A stretch of DNA of 62,774 nt from assembly GCA_002470695.1 (NCBI GenBank), contig DKNM01000019.1:40993-103766 (forward strand), written 5' to 3'. Each line of letters opens with the position of its first letter. Positions within the stretch are counted from its first letter, which is position 1. Made by a program: the position numbers and the translations under genes. Shown here in pieces: positions 36,566 to 45,300 of the stretch. The notes below the pieces were generated by a model that saw only the letters and a program-made list of their open reading frames with translations, was not told where the DNA came from and searched no databases. Source of the stretch: Candidatus Neomicrothrix sp. UBA7388. GTDB lineage: Bacteria > Actinomycetota > Acidimicrobiia > Acidimicrobiales > Poriferisodalaceae.

Positions 36566-37282
36566 CTAAAGACTGGCGGTCTCATCTCCTGAATGCTCTT
36601 CCCACCACCATTTGGATTTGAGCATGTAGCACCTTCGCCGAGGACCGGGCGCAGTCAAGTCCAGCGAATCGTAGGATACGTCGCCAGCGTAGAAAGCGAC
36701 CATTCCAGGATCTCTGCCTCCGACCTCTTTTATGTGGGTATGGAAACACTCTGGTTCTTGAATAGCGGAGCAAGCATCATCAACATGGGTAAAAGATTGC
36801 AACCAATTCAGAGTGCAAAACGTGGGAGTAACTATTTCGATCTCACCATTTGAACGCAATTGCAGAGCTTCACTTGGTGTCATCCAATGGTGTTCCGTAA
36901 TTTCCCCATGATCAATGGAAACGTCTGTCTGATAGGGAGCTTTTGCCAAAAAGAACTGCGTAGAGAATCGTTTTGGTCGAATAGCTGGTGGTAGCCAGTG
37001 CGCAAAATGGTGAAGTTCACAATCACTGAGGTCAATTCCAGCTTCCTCTCGAGCTTCGCGTATAGCTGCAGCATGAAAACCCAAACCGTCTCCGCCGTCG
37101 CAGACGCGCACCTTGCGGGAGTCGGTGCGATCTACGGGGTCCACCTTCCCTCCTGGGAAAACCCACATTCCACCGAAATAAATCTTCGAGTTACGTCGCA
37201 GCATCAATACTTCGATTTCGTTGTTTCGGTCTCGTGCCACTACGACCGTTGCTGCGTCAATAGCTTGAGAGTCGTTGTTCAC
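36566..37282 (-). CDS. NUDIX hydrolase (NUDT19-like)
   Basis: This 238-aa protein carries an N-terminal NUDIX fold: VLMLRRNSKIYFGGMWVFPGGKVDPVD and the NUDIX box with GFHAAAIREAREEAGIDL (REAREEAG core). An insert between the first G and the box and a C-terminal extension (HHWMTPSEALQLRSNGEIEIVTPTF) resemble the NUDT7/NUDT19-type enzymes that cleave CoA or acyl-CoA to phosphopantetheine. In a genome rich in acyl-CoA enzymes that is plausible but unproved. The GTG at 37282 overlaps the stop of the upstream HAD gene (GTGA), so it is the last of a four-gene coupled minus-strand operon. Confidence 0.83.
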   Translation of the reverse strand: MNNDSQAIDAATVVVARDRNNEIEVLMLRRNSKIYFGGMWVFPGGKVDPVDRTDSRKVRVCDGGDGLGFHAAAIREAREEAGIDLSDCELHHFAHWLPPAIRPKRFSTQFFLAKAPYQTDVSIDHGEITEHHWMTPSEALQLRSNGEIEIVTPTFCTLNWLQSFTHVDDACSAIQEPECFHTHIKEVGGRDPGMVAFYAGDVSYDSLDLTAPGPRRRCYMLKSKWWWEEHSGDETASL

Positions 37283-37929
37283 GACTGATCCTTTGTTCTT
37301 GCTATTAGACGACCTGAGCCTGCGTCAAGTCCAGGCAACTGCTGGGGCACTGCGCCGCCATGATCGGCAGCCAACTGCAACACTAGTTCCTCGAGATCGG
37401 CCCAGGAGGAAACTCGCGGTCCATCTATATGACGGTTGTAGGGCTGATCAAAAGTAATCACCGTATGTCCAGCTTCTCGCAATCCGACAACGTTATGAGG
37501 GCCGTCGTCGACGTAGGCATGGGCGGCCACGTCGGGTTTATCTCCAACGAAGCAAACGTCTCGATAGGGAATCCGCTTTTCGTCGAGCCATTGAGCAGTA
37601 TCTGCTATGGCGACAGCATGCCCCCAATTCACGTATAAGCGATGAGTGACGATGCGGATCCACACTCCGGCATCCGACAGACGCCAAAGGGCCTCCGCGC
37701 AACCCGGCACTACTTCCATGTGGCGAAACATCCGATGCTCCATTACTGCAACCCGATGAAGTCGCTCGAAGTCGTCTGGGCCGAAACCCCATTCACTGAA
37801 ATCCCAACTTCGTTCTAGAGGAAGCGACTCTTCTGTAACGCCCAACTCTTTGGAGACAATCTGCCGAAACGACTCGGTGTGTTGTCCGCAGACTCCATCT
37901 AGGTCGACACCTAAAATAAACTCGCTCAT
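37279..37929 (-). CDS. HAD-family phosphatase, 5'(3')-deoxyribonucleotidase-like
   Basis: This 216-aa protein starts MSEFILGVDLDGV. The N-terminal DLDGVCGQH is the HAD motif I (Asp nucleophile and Asp+2 acid), IRIVTHR is motif II, and CFVGDKPDVAAHAYVDDGPHNV supplies the Lys and acidic motif III/IV. The pattern EVVPGCAEALWRLSDAG before motif II and the split VDDGPHN resemble NT5C-type nucleotidases. The ATG at 37929 overlaps the stop of the upstream gene (ATGA) and its stop overlaps the NUDIX start, so all are co-translated. It probably dephosphorylates a nucleotide or other phosphometabolite; the substrate is unknown. Confidence 0.82.
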   Translation of the reverse strand: MSEFILGVDLDGVCGQHTESFRQIVSKELGVTEESLPLERSWDFSEWGFGPDDFERLHRVAVMEHRMFRHMEVVPGCAEALWRLSDAGVWIRIVTHRLYVNWGHAVAIADTAQWLDEKRIPYRDVCFVGDKPDVAAHAYVDDGPHNVVGLREAGHTVITFDQPYNRHIDGPRVSSWADLEELVLQLAADHGGAVPQQLPGLDAGSGRLIARTKDQS

Positions 37930-39041
37930 GCCCGACGCCTTCTGAATATGTTGCGTTTCGGAGTTTCTTCTTCGGGTGTTGGAAGTGAAATCCACGAAGC
38001 AGCTATTTGGCGTTGTCCTTCCTGACGTATCTCTTCGAGTTCGGCTCGACTCCAGGGCTCATCTCTCGGCTCGAGAGCTTGATGTCGGGCTTGAAGCACT
38101 TCGTAGTTTTGTTCGGTAACTACATCATCCAAGAGCTTGCATGGCGACCATGTTTCCACTCCTCCAAGCCAAAGATAACTATCCGCCACGTCTCTTAGAC
38201 GAAGTGATGAATCGATTCCGGATATCGACCCAGCGATCTCGCTTAAGCCGACATTACCGAGCGTTGCGAGATTTAGATTTATACCAAAGTCGTTGGGCTG
38301 CTCCGGAGAAGCTGCTACTAATTCCTCAACACGTTGCGCAGCTGAGCTGTCCTTAATTGCGCCGTGGAACACCGCCCGAGCAACGCCTTCTCCCATCCAG
38401 CGATGAAGCAAATTCCCGACGGTGACTGTGGGCACTCCACTCTCCCACTCGACTAATCGGGTGGTAGACCTTTCGCCCGACACCCAGACAAGGGCACGCT
38501 GACCTTGGCGGATCACCTCGTTAGTCAACGTATTTGCCATGTGGAAAGCAGTGACGTCGCGATAATGGCCGCCCATCCACCAATTTCGGAGTTCTAGTTC
38601 GGCGGCAGATCTGCCCTCAAGTAGTCGGGGATCTTCGACATAGGACGGAATACCGAGACCGACGACTCGAAAAGGGGAAGATTCCGATGGAAGACTTCTA
38701 TTGAGACTCCAAGCCGCCTTCAGAACGTCTGCATACTCGCTGTATGTGAACCCTACCCCTAGGAGGTCAATAAAAAGGTCCGTGCACTTCCTTTCGCTCC
38801 ACTCATCGTTGGATAGCAACTCGTCTAGTTCTCCCTGAGCACGAGAGTTTGAGAACTCCCAAGCTAAATTTCGCACGCCGCCTTGATAAAGATCCGGCAA
38901 GATTTGGGCAACAAAGGATACGTGTTCTGAGATTCCTGCTTGGTCTCCCAAAAACACGAGTTGTTTCGAGGCTGCTAACTCCACCAGATGCGCGGCGGCC
39001 GTCTGTAGAGCAGACTTCTTTTCGTCGTCGTTTCCATTCAT
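37926..39041 (-). CDS. Unknown protein, paralogue of the next upstream gene (possibly ChaN/EreA-like fold)
   Basis: This 371-aa protein is clearly a divergent paralogue of the 391-aa protein encoded just upstream: both share (K/H)(Q/E)(L/I)VF(L/V)G near residue 30-50, ILPDLYQGGVRNLAWEF versus LIPAVYAAGVNRVGIEW, a YSEYADVLKAAWSLNR versus YVEYLDILRSIWAVNR block, and ALVWVSGERSTTRL versus TIVFSQTENALTRL. The order (strand with G, then a strand ending in a Glu, then an aromatic helix) recalls TraB/ChaN/erythromycin-esterase-like proteins, but the catalytic His/Glu are not assignable. The C-terminus is basic (KRNIFRRRRA). The ATG at 39041 has GGGA 5 nt upstream. It is coupled to the HAD gene. Confidence 0.7.
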   Translation of the reverse strand: MNGNDDEKKSALQTAAAHLVELAASKQLVFLGDQAGISEHVSFVAQILPDLYQGGVRNLAWEFSNSRAQGELDELLSNDEWSERKCTDLFIDLLGVGFTYSEYADVLKAAWSLNRSLPSESSPFRVVGLGIPSYVEDPRLLEGRSAAELELRNWWMGGHYRDVTAFHMANTLTNEVIRQGQRALVWVSGERSTTRLVEWESGVPTVTVGNLLHRWMGEGVARAVFHGAIKDSSAAQRVEELVAASPEQPNDFGINLNLATLGNVGLSEIAGSISGIDSSLRLRDVADSYLWLGGVETWSPCKLLDDVVTEQNYEVLQARHQALEPRDEPWSRAELEEIRQEGQRQIAASWISLPTPEEETPKRNIFRRRRA

Positions 39042-39059
39042 TTTATTCCCGATCCTGCT

Positions 39060-40235
39060 CTAAACAATTTGGGTCCAGCCAAGCTCTGCCGCCGCGGCAG
39101 AATTATTAATAGCGGCGACAAAATCATCAACGGTAGCCTCCGACCTCCGAAGATACGGGTCTAGTGACCATCGTCGCGCCTCGCGAAGGTTAATTTCATC
39201 AACGAGCCCTTGAAGGGGCGTCGGTCCGCGCACTTCGCTGCCGGCCTCTAGAAAGATCCACCCTTGAGCAAGTTGTGAAACCTCGCCGCCATCAATCGAA
39301 GTTGCACATGGCAACCGCCCGATCAAACCGGAGGACGCGTCGAAGGCCACTGGAAAAGCTGGTCCGTTGGTGTGGGCAAAGGCGGCGTCCAAATAGCCAT
39401 CAGCGGGAAGCGTAAAGGAACCATGCTCCCCGTCCGCTGTTAAAGGTTGGTGCAGTAACACAGTCGCAGCTTGATCAGCGATGGCGCCGTAGACATGATT
39501 GCCACAACCCACTACTCGTCCATCAATTATCTCTCGATCGATCTCGTCAACCACGAAGTGAGGTATCCGCCGGAGTCTCGTAAGGGCATTTTCAGTTTGG
39601 GAAAAGACGATGGTCTTCTCACCTTTCTCAGTGCACTCGCGCAACAGGACTTCCGCCATATGTTTGGAGGCAGGGCCCCTTGGGCGGAGATGAGACCAAG
39701 CATAAGGAGATAACAGATCTGCGGTCTCGGTTACTGCGTCGACGTCGATGTCGTAGTCGAGTGCTATCACGCGCAGTGAGGGTTCATTTGAGGGCCTGGT
39801 CCGATTAACTGCCCAAATCGATCTGAGAATGTCTAGGTACTCGACGTAAGCGAAATGATGCCGCAATCCCCACCGAAAAATCGCTGAGGTGGCTATTCCC
39901 TCATCAAAGTCCTTTGCTCCCACTAATTCATCTAAGAGAGTCTGATCATCAACACAAGCCCATTCGATTCCCACTCGATTGACTCCAGCGGCATACACCG
40001 CGGGGATTAGTTCTTGCAGAAAAAGGCCCGCCTTTCGAGAGGGAAACCTTTGACCGACGAAAACTATTTCGTGTTTCGCGAAGAGCTCTGCAACGTATTT
40101 AGCCGGCTCATGCCCGTTCAAAGCAATCTCGTCGATGAGCGACACCAAAAGCTCTGTGTCAAGAGGAGGCAGCCTACGACGAGCGCGAAAATGTTCGATA
40201 CCTTCAAGGACGCTATCTTCGCCATGCATAGCCAC
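39060..40235 (-). CDS. Unknown protein, tandem paralogue (possibly ChaN/EreA-like fold)
   Basis: This 391-aa protein heads the coupled minus-strand operon that continues with its paralogue, a HAD phosphatase and a NUDIX hydrolase. Seen: EIVFVGQRFPSRKAGLFLQELIPAVYAAGVNRVGIEWACVDD in the N-terminal third (fold signature only in part), YVEYLDILRSIWAVNRTRP, LRVIALDYDIDVDAV and KTIVFSQTENALTRL. No signal peptide or membrane helix. The His/Glu set of erythromycin esterase is not visible, so activity is unknown. The start is GTG at 40235 or ATG at 40229. The neighbouring NUDIX and HAD genes hint at nucleotide or CoA housekeeping. Confidence 0.7.
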   Translation of the reverse strand: MAMHGEDSVLEGIEHFRARRRLPPLDTELLVSLIDEIALNGHEPAKYVAELFAKHEIVFVGQRFPSRKAGLFLQELIPAVYAAGVNRVGIEWACVDDQTLLDELVGAKDFDEGIATSAIFRWGLRHHFAYVEYLDILRSIWAVNRTRPSNEPSLRVIALDYDIDVDAVTETADLLSPYAWSHLRPRGPASKHMAEVLLRECTEKGEKTIVFSQTENALTRLRRIPHFVVDEIDREIIDGRVVGCGNHVYGAIADQAATVLLHQPLTADGEHGSFTLPADGYLDAAFAHTNGPAFPVAFDASSGLIGRLPCATSIDGGEVSQLAQGWIFLEAGSEVRGPTPLQGLVDEINLREARRWSLDPYLRRSEATVDDFVAAINNSAAAAELGWTQIV

Positions 40236-40344
40236 CTATCTGAGAGTACCTAGCAAAAAAGATCCATCAATAGCTGCGACCCCTTAATCATGATCTATCC
40301 CTTCCTGTGAGCTGCTGCCGGCCTATCTTGAAGAAGTCGTCCGA

Positions 40345-41535
40345 GTGGCGTCACGAGAAAGTAATGAACCCATGACCATGCGTATATATGACACCGCTCA
40401 GCAAAAAGTGGTTGATCTCGAGCTAGACGAACATGTTCGAATGTACGTGTGCGGCATTACTCCTTATGACTCCACTCATTTAGGACATGCAGCGACGTAT
40501 TTGACCTATGACCTGATAATCCGCCGTCTGGAGGATCAAGGTCACTTTGTCGAACTCGTACGCAATGTTACCGATGTAGATGACAGCATTTTGCCCAAGG
40601 CACGAGAGCTAGGTATCGACTTTCTCGAATTAGCAGCTTCTGAGATGGAGCGCTTTAGAGAAGACATGGAAGCATTGAACACTCGACCTCCGGCTCACGA
40701 ACCTCGTGCAACGGAGTCGATCGGCGGCATGATAAAGATTGTCGAAAACCTGAGCAAGAATGGTCATACTTACGCCGTTGATGGAATCACGTACTTCGAT
40801 GTAACTAGTTTCAAAGAGTTTGGGAAACTTTCTCACTTAAGTAGTCGGGAGATGATAGCGCTGGCTGAGGAGCGAGGTGGAAACCCCCACGACCCTCGAC
40901 AACGAAACCCTCTTGATTTCATTTTGTGGCAACCAAGCGCAGATGACGAGCCCCAGTGGGATTCGCCATTCGGCCCTGGTCGGCCAGGATGGCACATTGA
41001 GTGTTCGGCGATGAGCATGGGTGCTCTAGGGAAAACCATAGACATCCATGGAGGAGGAGGCGACCTAATCTTTCCCCATCACGAATGTGAGATTGCCCAA
41101 AGTGAATCCCACAATGGAGTGCCCTTTTCGCGCTATTGGGTACATGCCGGACTAGTCGCATACCAAGGCACGAAAATGTCTAAATCGTTGGGAAATCTGG
41201 TTTTCGTGTCCGATTTGAGAAAGAGAATTGATCCTCGCGCAATCCGGGTAGCGCTTATGGCTCACCACTATCGAACAGACTTCGAATGGTTTGACGAAGA
41301 GGGTCCGAAGGCGCAAGCTGATTTAGAACTTCTTTTGGAAGCCACTTCGGCCGCAGCACCGGTTTTTGAGGGGTCTTTGATTGCTGAGGTGCGGGAGGCT
41401 CTCGATAATGATCTCGACGCTCCGACGGCGCGTGAAATTTTGCTAGATAGAGCGCGAACTCTTAGTAAAACCTCAGATCTCGAAGCCAGAGGCGAACTAA
41501 TCGCCGCCGCTCGCTTATGTGGGATCGCACTGTAA
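40345..41535 (+). CDS. mshC: Cysteine--1-D-myo-inosityl 2-amino-2-deoxy-alpha-D-glucopyranoside ligase (mycothiol synthesis)
   Basis: This 396-aa class I synthetase-like enzyme joins Cys to glucosaminyl-inositol with ATP, the third step of mycothiol synthesis. It is MshC rather than cysteinyl-tRNA synthetase because of MYVCGITPYDSTHLGHAATY (MshC: CGITPYDATHLGHA; CysRS: CGPTVYD..HIGNA), GWHIECSAMSMGALGKTIDIHGGGGDLIFPHHECEIAQSE, KMSKSLGNLVFVSDL and the absence of the C-terminal tRNA-binding domain. Zinc ligands Cys, Cys, His and the KMSKS loop are all visible. The start is GTG at 40345 or ATG at 40372. It places the organism among mycothiol-producing actinobacteria. mycothiol could be the reductant for the selenocysteine peroxiredoxin (inference). 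Confidence 0.92.
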   Translation: MASRESNEPMTMRIYDTAQQKVVDLELDEHVRMYVCGITPYDSTHLGHAATYLTYDLIIRRLEDQGHFVELVRNVTDVDDSILPKARELGIDFLELAASEMERFREDMEALNTRPPAHEPRATESIGGMIKIVENLSKNGHTYAVDGITYFDVTSFKEFGKLSHLSSREMIALAEERGGNPHDPRQRNPLDFILWQPSADDEPQWDSPFGPGRPGWHIECSAMSMGALGKTIDIHGGGGDLIFPHHECEIAQSESHNGVPFSRYWVHAGLVAYQGTKMSKSLGNLVFVSDLRKRIDPRAIRVALMAHHYRTDFEWFDEEGPKAQADLELLLEATSAAAPVFEGSLIAEVREALDNDLDAPTAREILLDRARTLSKTSDLEARGELIAAARLCGIAL

Positions 41536-41582
41536 TAGTAGGCATCTCACCAGAGCGCACCGATCTAGCAGCTAACTAGAGT

Positions 41583-41588
41583 TAGCCT
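41583..41588 (+). promoter_or_regulatory. Putative -10 element (TAGCCT) of the parA-like gene
   Basis: TAGCCT ends 7 nt before the ATG at 41596, consistent with a leaderless transcript of the ParA-like gene. Confidence 0.4.
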
Positions 41589-41595
41589 GTCATTA

Positions 41596-42432
41596 ATGCA
41601 TTCGATCGCAGTTGTGAATCAAAAAGGTGGCGTCGGCAAGACGACTGTTGCTTTGGGGATTGCTGAGGCTGCGAGTGCCTCAGGTTTGCGTGTCTTAGTA
41701 GTTGATTTAGACCCTCAAGCTAATGCAAGTAGCGGTCTTGGAGTCTGGAATGTCACGCCTTCTATTGACGACGTGATGTCTGAGGCAAAAGCTGGCGCCG
41801 CCATTTCGGCTATCTGTAAATCCAAATGGCCGAGTGATGGACCTCAGCCGGATTTAATCCCAGGCAGCCACCTGTTAGCTAATCGAGAGCCCTTGTTGGC
41901 ATCAGATCCCGTCGGAGCCCAAGATCGATTGAAATTGGCATTGGCCGGCGTTGCACACGACTTGATCGTAATCGACTGCCCACCTTCGCTGGGGTTGCTC
42001 TCCATCAATGGTTTGTTTGCTGCTGACAGCGCCGTGATAGTTACAGAGCCGGCTGCTTGGGCTGCTGACGGAGTCGATCTAATGCATTCAACGGTGGAAC
42101 GCGTTGCGGGCCGGCTGGGAACTCCAGAATTGAGCGGGATCGTGATTAATCGCGTCGGAAGAACTAAAGATAACCGTTTTTGGTGTGAACAGATGGAGGA
42201 TCGTTTCGGGGGCTTGCTGCTGCCGCAGATTCATTTGCGGGCTGCGATAGCAGAAGCTTCAGGTCAATCAACCGCACTGCGGTCGCTCGGGAAACGGCCC
42301 GGTGCGCAAGAAGCCATCCTCCAGTTTGATTCACTGTGGCTCGAACTGAGTCGGCAAATTCGTGATGGTAAAAGAAACTCAGACCATCTTGCGACAATGC
42401 AAACTTCGGTCCCTAGTACGATAGATGATTGA
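41596..42432 (+). CDS. parA: ParA/MinD-family ATPase
   Basis: This 278-aa P-loop ATPase starts MHSIAVVNQKGGVGKTT, a deviant Walker A with the signature Lys. Also seen: VLVVDLDPQANASSGLG (Walker A') and LIVIDCPPSLGLLSINGLFAAD (Walker B region), followed by IVTEPAAWAADGV and a C-terminal LRAAIAEASGQSTALRSLG. It is a Soj/ParA-type protein that positions DNA or protein cargo through ATP-dependent dimerisation. No parB or parS-like partner is adjacent: a small membrane protein and a nuclease follow. It is likely one of the orphan ParA proteins common in this group rather than the chromosome-partition ParA, whose gene usually sits by the origin. Confidence 0.85.
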   Translation: MHSIAVVNQKGGVGKTTVALGIAEAASASGLRVLVVDLDPQANASSGLGVWNVTPSIDDVMSEAKAGAAISAICKSKWPSDGPQPDLIPGSHLLANREPLLASDPVGAQDRLKLALAGVAHDLIVIDCPPSLGLLSINGLFAADSAVIVTEPAAWAADGVDLMHSTVERVAGRLGTPELSGIVINRVGRTKDNRFWCEQMEDRFGGLLLPQIHLRAAIAEASGQSTALRSLGKRPGAQEAILQFDSLWLELSRQIRDGKRNSDHLATMQTSVPSTIDD

Positions 42433-42442
42433 AGGAGCGTCA

Positions 42443-42724
42443 ATGGCTGGCTATGACCCCAACCGACCGAGACCTAAAGATGATCGCTCGTTAGTGGGTT
42501 TACCTGGTGACCCAGCACCCGAAGAAGTACCGGCAAATCCGCCCCCCAATGAAATGCGAGTTACAACTAGCGTCGAAGATGAGAATGAACCAACTTTGCA
42601 ATCGATCCCGCGTGCCGTCGATCCGCTTGACCGTCGCTTACCGGTTATGGTCATAGCAGGCGGACTCTCCGGTTTCGCGATCTTGTTAATCATTTGGCGT
42701 CGCGTGCTGCGTAACCGTCAATGA
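42443..42724 (+). CDS. Small single-pass membrane protein after parA
   Basis: This 93-aa protein starts MAGYDPNRPRPKDDRSL; the ATG at 42443 has GGAG 6 nt upstream. The first 65 residues are hydrophilic and Pro-rich (LPGDPAPEEVPANPPPNEM), then a single hydrophobic helix (LPVMVIAGGLSGFAILLII) and a basic tail (WRRVLRNRQ). The positive tail suggests the N-terminus lies outside, though the charge rule is only indicative. It starts 10 bp after the parA-like gene. No family recognised; it could anchor or regulate the ParA-like protein, which is inference from position. Confidence 0.75.
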   Translation: MAGYDPNRPRPKDDRSLVGLPGDPAPEEVPANPPPNEMRVTTSVEDENEPTLQSIPRAVDPLDRRLPVMVIAGGLSGFAILLIIWRRVLRNRQ

Positions 42725-42764
42725 GTGATTTCGCGGTCACACCCTTATTGAAGACTCTGGATAT

Positions 42765-43574
42765 ATGTCTCCCTCAGAATTAATTGCGGATGAGCAGCGC
42801 CCCAAACACCTGAGCCCAAGTTCAGCGTCCACCTTTCGCCAATGTCCACGACGATGGCGCATGAGATATATCGACAAGCTTCCCGACCCAAAGGGGGAAG
42901 CAGCTGTACTGGGTACCTTCGTTCACGAAATATTAGAGGATCTTCTTAACCTTGATTCTGCTGAGCGGTCGCTTGCAACGGCAAAGAAAATCGCAGGAAG
43001 AGTTTGGGAAGAAACCGCTATAGACGAGGACTTTATTTCTCTGTGTCTCGCAGAAGACGAGGTGAAAGCCTTCAAATGGCGCGCTTGGAGGTTGATAGAA
43101 AAGTATTTCGCAATTGAAGACCCGAAGAAAGTTCAGGTGGTGGAAGCGGAGCAGACGCTTGCGGTTGAGATAGATGGCGTCCCCTTTTACGGGATAGTTG
43201 ACCTAACCGAACGTGTTGGGTCCGGTCTTCGAGTCGTTGACTACAAAACGGGGAAAACACCCCGAGCTCGGTACGTTGATGACAAGCTGTCGCAAGTTTG
43301 GCTATACGCAGCCGCTTTGGCGGAAACCGACAACGAAGTTTCAGAAGTCCGACTGATGTATCTGACGAGCGGCCCGATCGACAGAGTCGTCGACACTAAC
43401 GAGGTTTCTAAAGCCGTAATCACTCATAGAAAAACTTGGGATGCACTATGCGAGGCCATTGTTAAAAATGACTTTCCCCATCACGTAGGACCTCTTTGTA
43501 ACTGGTGCCCCTACCTCGAGAATTGTCCTGAAGGCGCCATAGAGGTGCAAAGAAGATTTGGGCCTCGAAGCTAA
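42765..43574 (+). CDS. RecB/Cas4-like PD-(D/E)XK nuclease with iron-sulfur cysteines
   Basis: This 269-aa protein is a stand-alone nuclease of the RecB/AddB C-terminal family. Seen: LSPSSASTFRQCPRRWRMRYI with the first cluster Cys, GTFVHEILEDLL, the nuclease core DLTERVGSGLRVVDYKTGKTP (Asp then Asp-x-Lys), the downstream QVWLYAAALAE helix, and the C-terminal cluster CNWCPYLENCPEG. The four cysteines match the iron-sulfur latch of AddB and Cas4. It probably has 5'-3' exonuclease or related activity in DNA repair; no CRISPR or helicase gene is near, but mutM follows 15 bp later, supporting a repair setting. Confidence 0.87.
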   Translation: MSPSELIADEQRPKHLSPSSASTFRQCPRRWRMRYIDKLPDPKGEAAVLGTFVHEILEDLLNLDSAERSLATAKKIAGRVWEETAIDEDFISLCLAEDEVKAFKWRAWRLIEKYFAIEDPKKVQVVEAEQTLAVEIDGVPFYGIVDLTERVGSGLRVVDYKTGKTPRARYVDDKLSQVWLYAAALAETDNEVSEVRLMYLTSGPIDRVVDTNEVSKAVITHRKTWDALCEAIVKNDFPHHVGPLCNWCPYLENCPEGAIEVQRRFGPRS

Positions 43575-43589
43575 ACGGGAGCATTTTGA

Positions 43590-44402
43590 GTGCCTGAGCT
43601 TCCTGAAGTCGAAACGATTCGCACACAGCTCGAACCTAAAATTATCGACCGGAGAGTTATCTCCGCAGATAGTCACGAATCTCTAAAATTTCTAGCGGCG
43701 CGTCAGATCGTAGGTCGCCACTTTCTGGGCCTTCGCCGAAGGGGCAAGTACCTAATCGCTGAACTGGATGGGTCCACTGAAATGGTTGTTCATCTTGGAA
43801 TGACGGGCCAACTTTCGGTTGTCCCCACGGCAATATCCGACGGTGTTAGTAGCGACAATTATGTTCGAGCTTGTTGGCATTTAGATGATCAAAAGACGGT
43901 TTTGTATCGAGACGTGAGGCGGTTTGGCAAGTTAGCTGTAGTCGGTAACGGTGACTATTCGGCGATACCAACCTTGAGAGACATGGGTCCGGAGCCCTTT
44001 GACCCGTCGTTTACAGGAGACGCATTGTGGGGGAACACGAAAAGTCGAAAGCAAAGAATTAAAACCCAGTTGCTAGGACAGCGTCTTGTAGCGGGCGTGG
44101 GAAATATCTACGCGGACGAGGCTCTATTTCGGGCTGGCATCAATCCGGCCGTCCGATCAATCACTCGTAAGCAGGCCCATCGATTGCTAGAACAACTTCG
44201 AGAGGTTCTGCTGGAGGCCATTCATAGGGGTGGAACAACGCTTCGCGATTACCGCAATCTGCAAGGCGAAGGATCTAACCAGCACTATTTGCTTTGTTAT
44301 GGAAGATCAGGCCAACCTTGCTTACTTTGTGGAACGATCCTGCGCTCGCGAGTGATAGATGCGAGAACAACGACCTGGTGTCCCGACTGTCAACGACGCT
44401 GA
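43590..44402 (+). CDS. mutM: Formamidopyrimidine-DNA glycosylase
   Basis: This 270-aa enzyme excises oxidised purines such as 8-oxoguanine and nicks the strand. The GTG at 43590 encodes the start, so the mature protein begins with the catalytic Pro1-Glu2 of PELPEVETIR. Also seen: GRRGKYLIAEL (Lys for lyase), MVVHLGMTGQL, the H2TH helices in QLLGQRLVAGVGNIYADEALFRAGINP, LREVLLEAIHRGGTTLRDYR, and the C-terminal zinc finger CLLCGTILRSRVIDARTTTWCPDCQ. Full length and intact. Convergent with a second glycosylase of the same superfamily 67 bp away. Confidence 0.95.
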   Translation: MPELPEVETIRTQLEPKIIDRRVISADSHESLKFLAARQIVGRHFLGLRRRGKYLIAELDGSTEMVVHLGMTGQLSVVPTAISDGVSSDNYVRACWHLDDQKTVLYRDVRRFGKLAVVGNGDYSAIPTLRDMGPEPFDPSFTGDALWGNTKSRKQRIKTQLLGQRLVAGVGNIYADEALFRAGINPAVRSITRKQAHRLLEQLREVLLEAIHRGGTTLRDYRNLQGEGSNQHYLLCYGRSGQPCLLCGTILRSRVIDARTTTWCPDCQRR

Positions 44403-44469
44403 CTGTCCATTCGATGCTCTCTATGCAACTCGCCTTTGGAGTTGATGGACACGACTATCGATATTTTCC

Positions 44470-45264
44470 CTAGATTGGCTGACATCTGTCGCACCACCAA
44501 CAGCTCCGCCCTGCAAATTCGGCTATGCGTATCGGAGAACCGCAACGGCGACAAGGCAGCGTCTCCCTTTTATAAACGTACAGCGCTTTTGACCGTCGGA
44601 GATGACCTGGCTTTTTGCCTGAATCTTGTTCAGTTACCGTGACGATACGGTTTAACCGAACACCTTGTCGTAATTGCTGGGTAGCGAGCTCCCATATCTC
44701 CCGAACCTCTGCACTCGTCAAATCGCAAGAAGGACGATTGGGATGGATACCCAGCATGAATAAAAATTCCGCGCGATATACATTCCCAACGCCCGCAATG
44801 ACCGATTGATCAAGCAAGGATATAGCTATCGGAGTCTTCCGTTTCTTTAAGGACGCCTCGAAATCGGTTACCCGACTAGACCTTCGAAGAGGGTCCGGCC
44901 CAAGAGCGTCTATTACTAAAGAGTATTCGTCACTACTAATTAAGGAGCACTTTTGAGGCCCTGTCAGTTGCCATGCGCTTTTACCCTCCAAACGAAGTCT
45001 CACCGTGTCAGTCGGTAATGAATCTATTGATACCGGCCTAAATTTTCCTATGAGACCCAAATGAATATGCAAAATTGCATTGCCGGAGAACATGAGAAAA
45101 AGGTGCTTGCCCCAAGCCTCGCTGCCGTTGAAAGCTTTGCCATTGATTTTGGAAGCACCGTTTTCGAAACGTCCCTGAGGAGATGTCGCGATAACACGAC
45201 GACCGTCTAGATCCTTGGTTAAATCTTTGGATAATCGGTGAATCGTGTGGCCTTCGGGCACCAT
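44470..45264 (-). CDS. nei: Endonuclease VIII-like DNA glycosylase (Nei family)
   Basis: This 264-aa protein starts MVPEGHTIHRL: the catalytic Pro-Glu (Pro2-Glu3) and GHTIHR are typical of Nei2-like actinobacterial glycosylases, which remove oxidised pyrimidines. Also seen: AWGKHLFLMF (Lys), ILHIHLGLIGKF, SLLDQSVIAGVGNVYRAEFLFMLGIHPNRP (H2TH) and a C-terminal zinc finger CRRCGSPIRIAEFAGRSCWWCDRCQ. It lacks nothing obvious. With mutM convergent to it, the two oxidised-base glycosylases form a repair pair in this window. Confidence 0.9.
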   Translation of the reverse strand: MVPEGHTIHRLSKDLTKDLDGRRVIATSPQGRFENGASKINGKAFNGSEAWGKHLFLMFSGNAILHIHLGLIGKFRPVSIDSLPTDTVRLRLEGKSAWQLTGPQKCSLISSDEYSLVIDALGPDPLRRSSRVTDFEASLKKRKTPIAISLLDQSVIAGVGNVYRAEFLFMLGIHPNRPSCDLTSAEVREIWELATQQLRQGVRLNRIVTVTEQDSGKKPGHLRRSKALYVYKRETLPCRRCGSPIRIAEFAGRSCWWCDRCQPI

Positions 45265-45300
45265 GTATTTTTAATGCCTAAATGAGCATGAGGTTGGGAT

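Noticed and set aside
40345..41535. Annotation as cysteinyl-tRNA synthetase
   Set aside because: The CGITPYD..HLGHA signature and the lack of the tRNA-binding C-terminus mark mycothiol ligase MshC.
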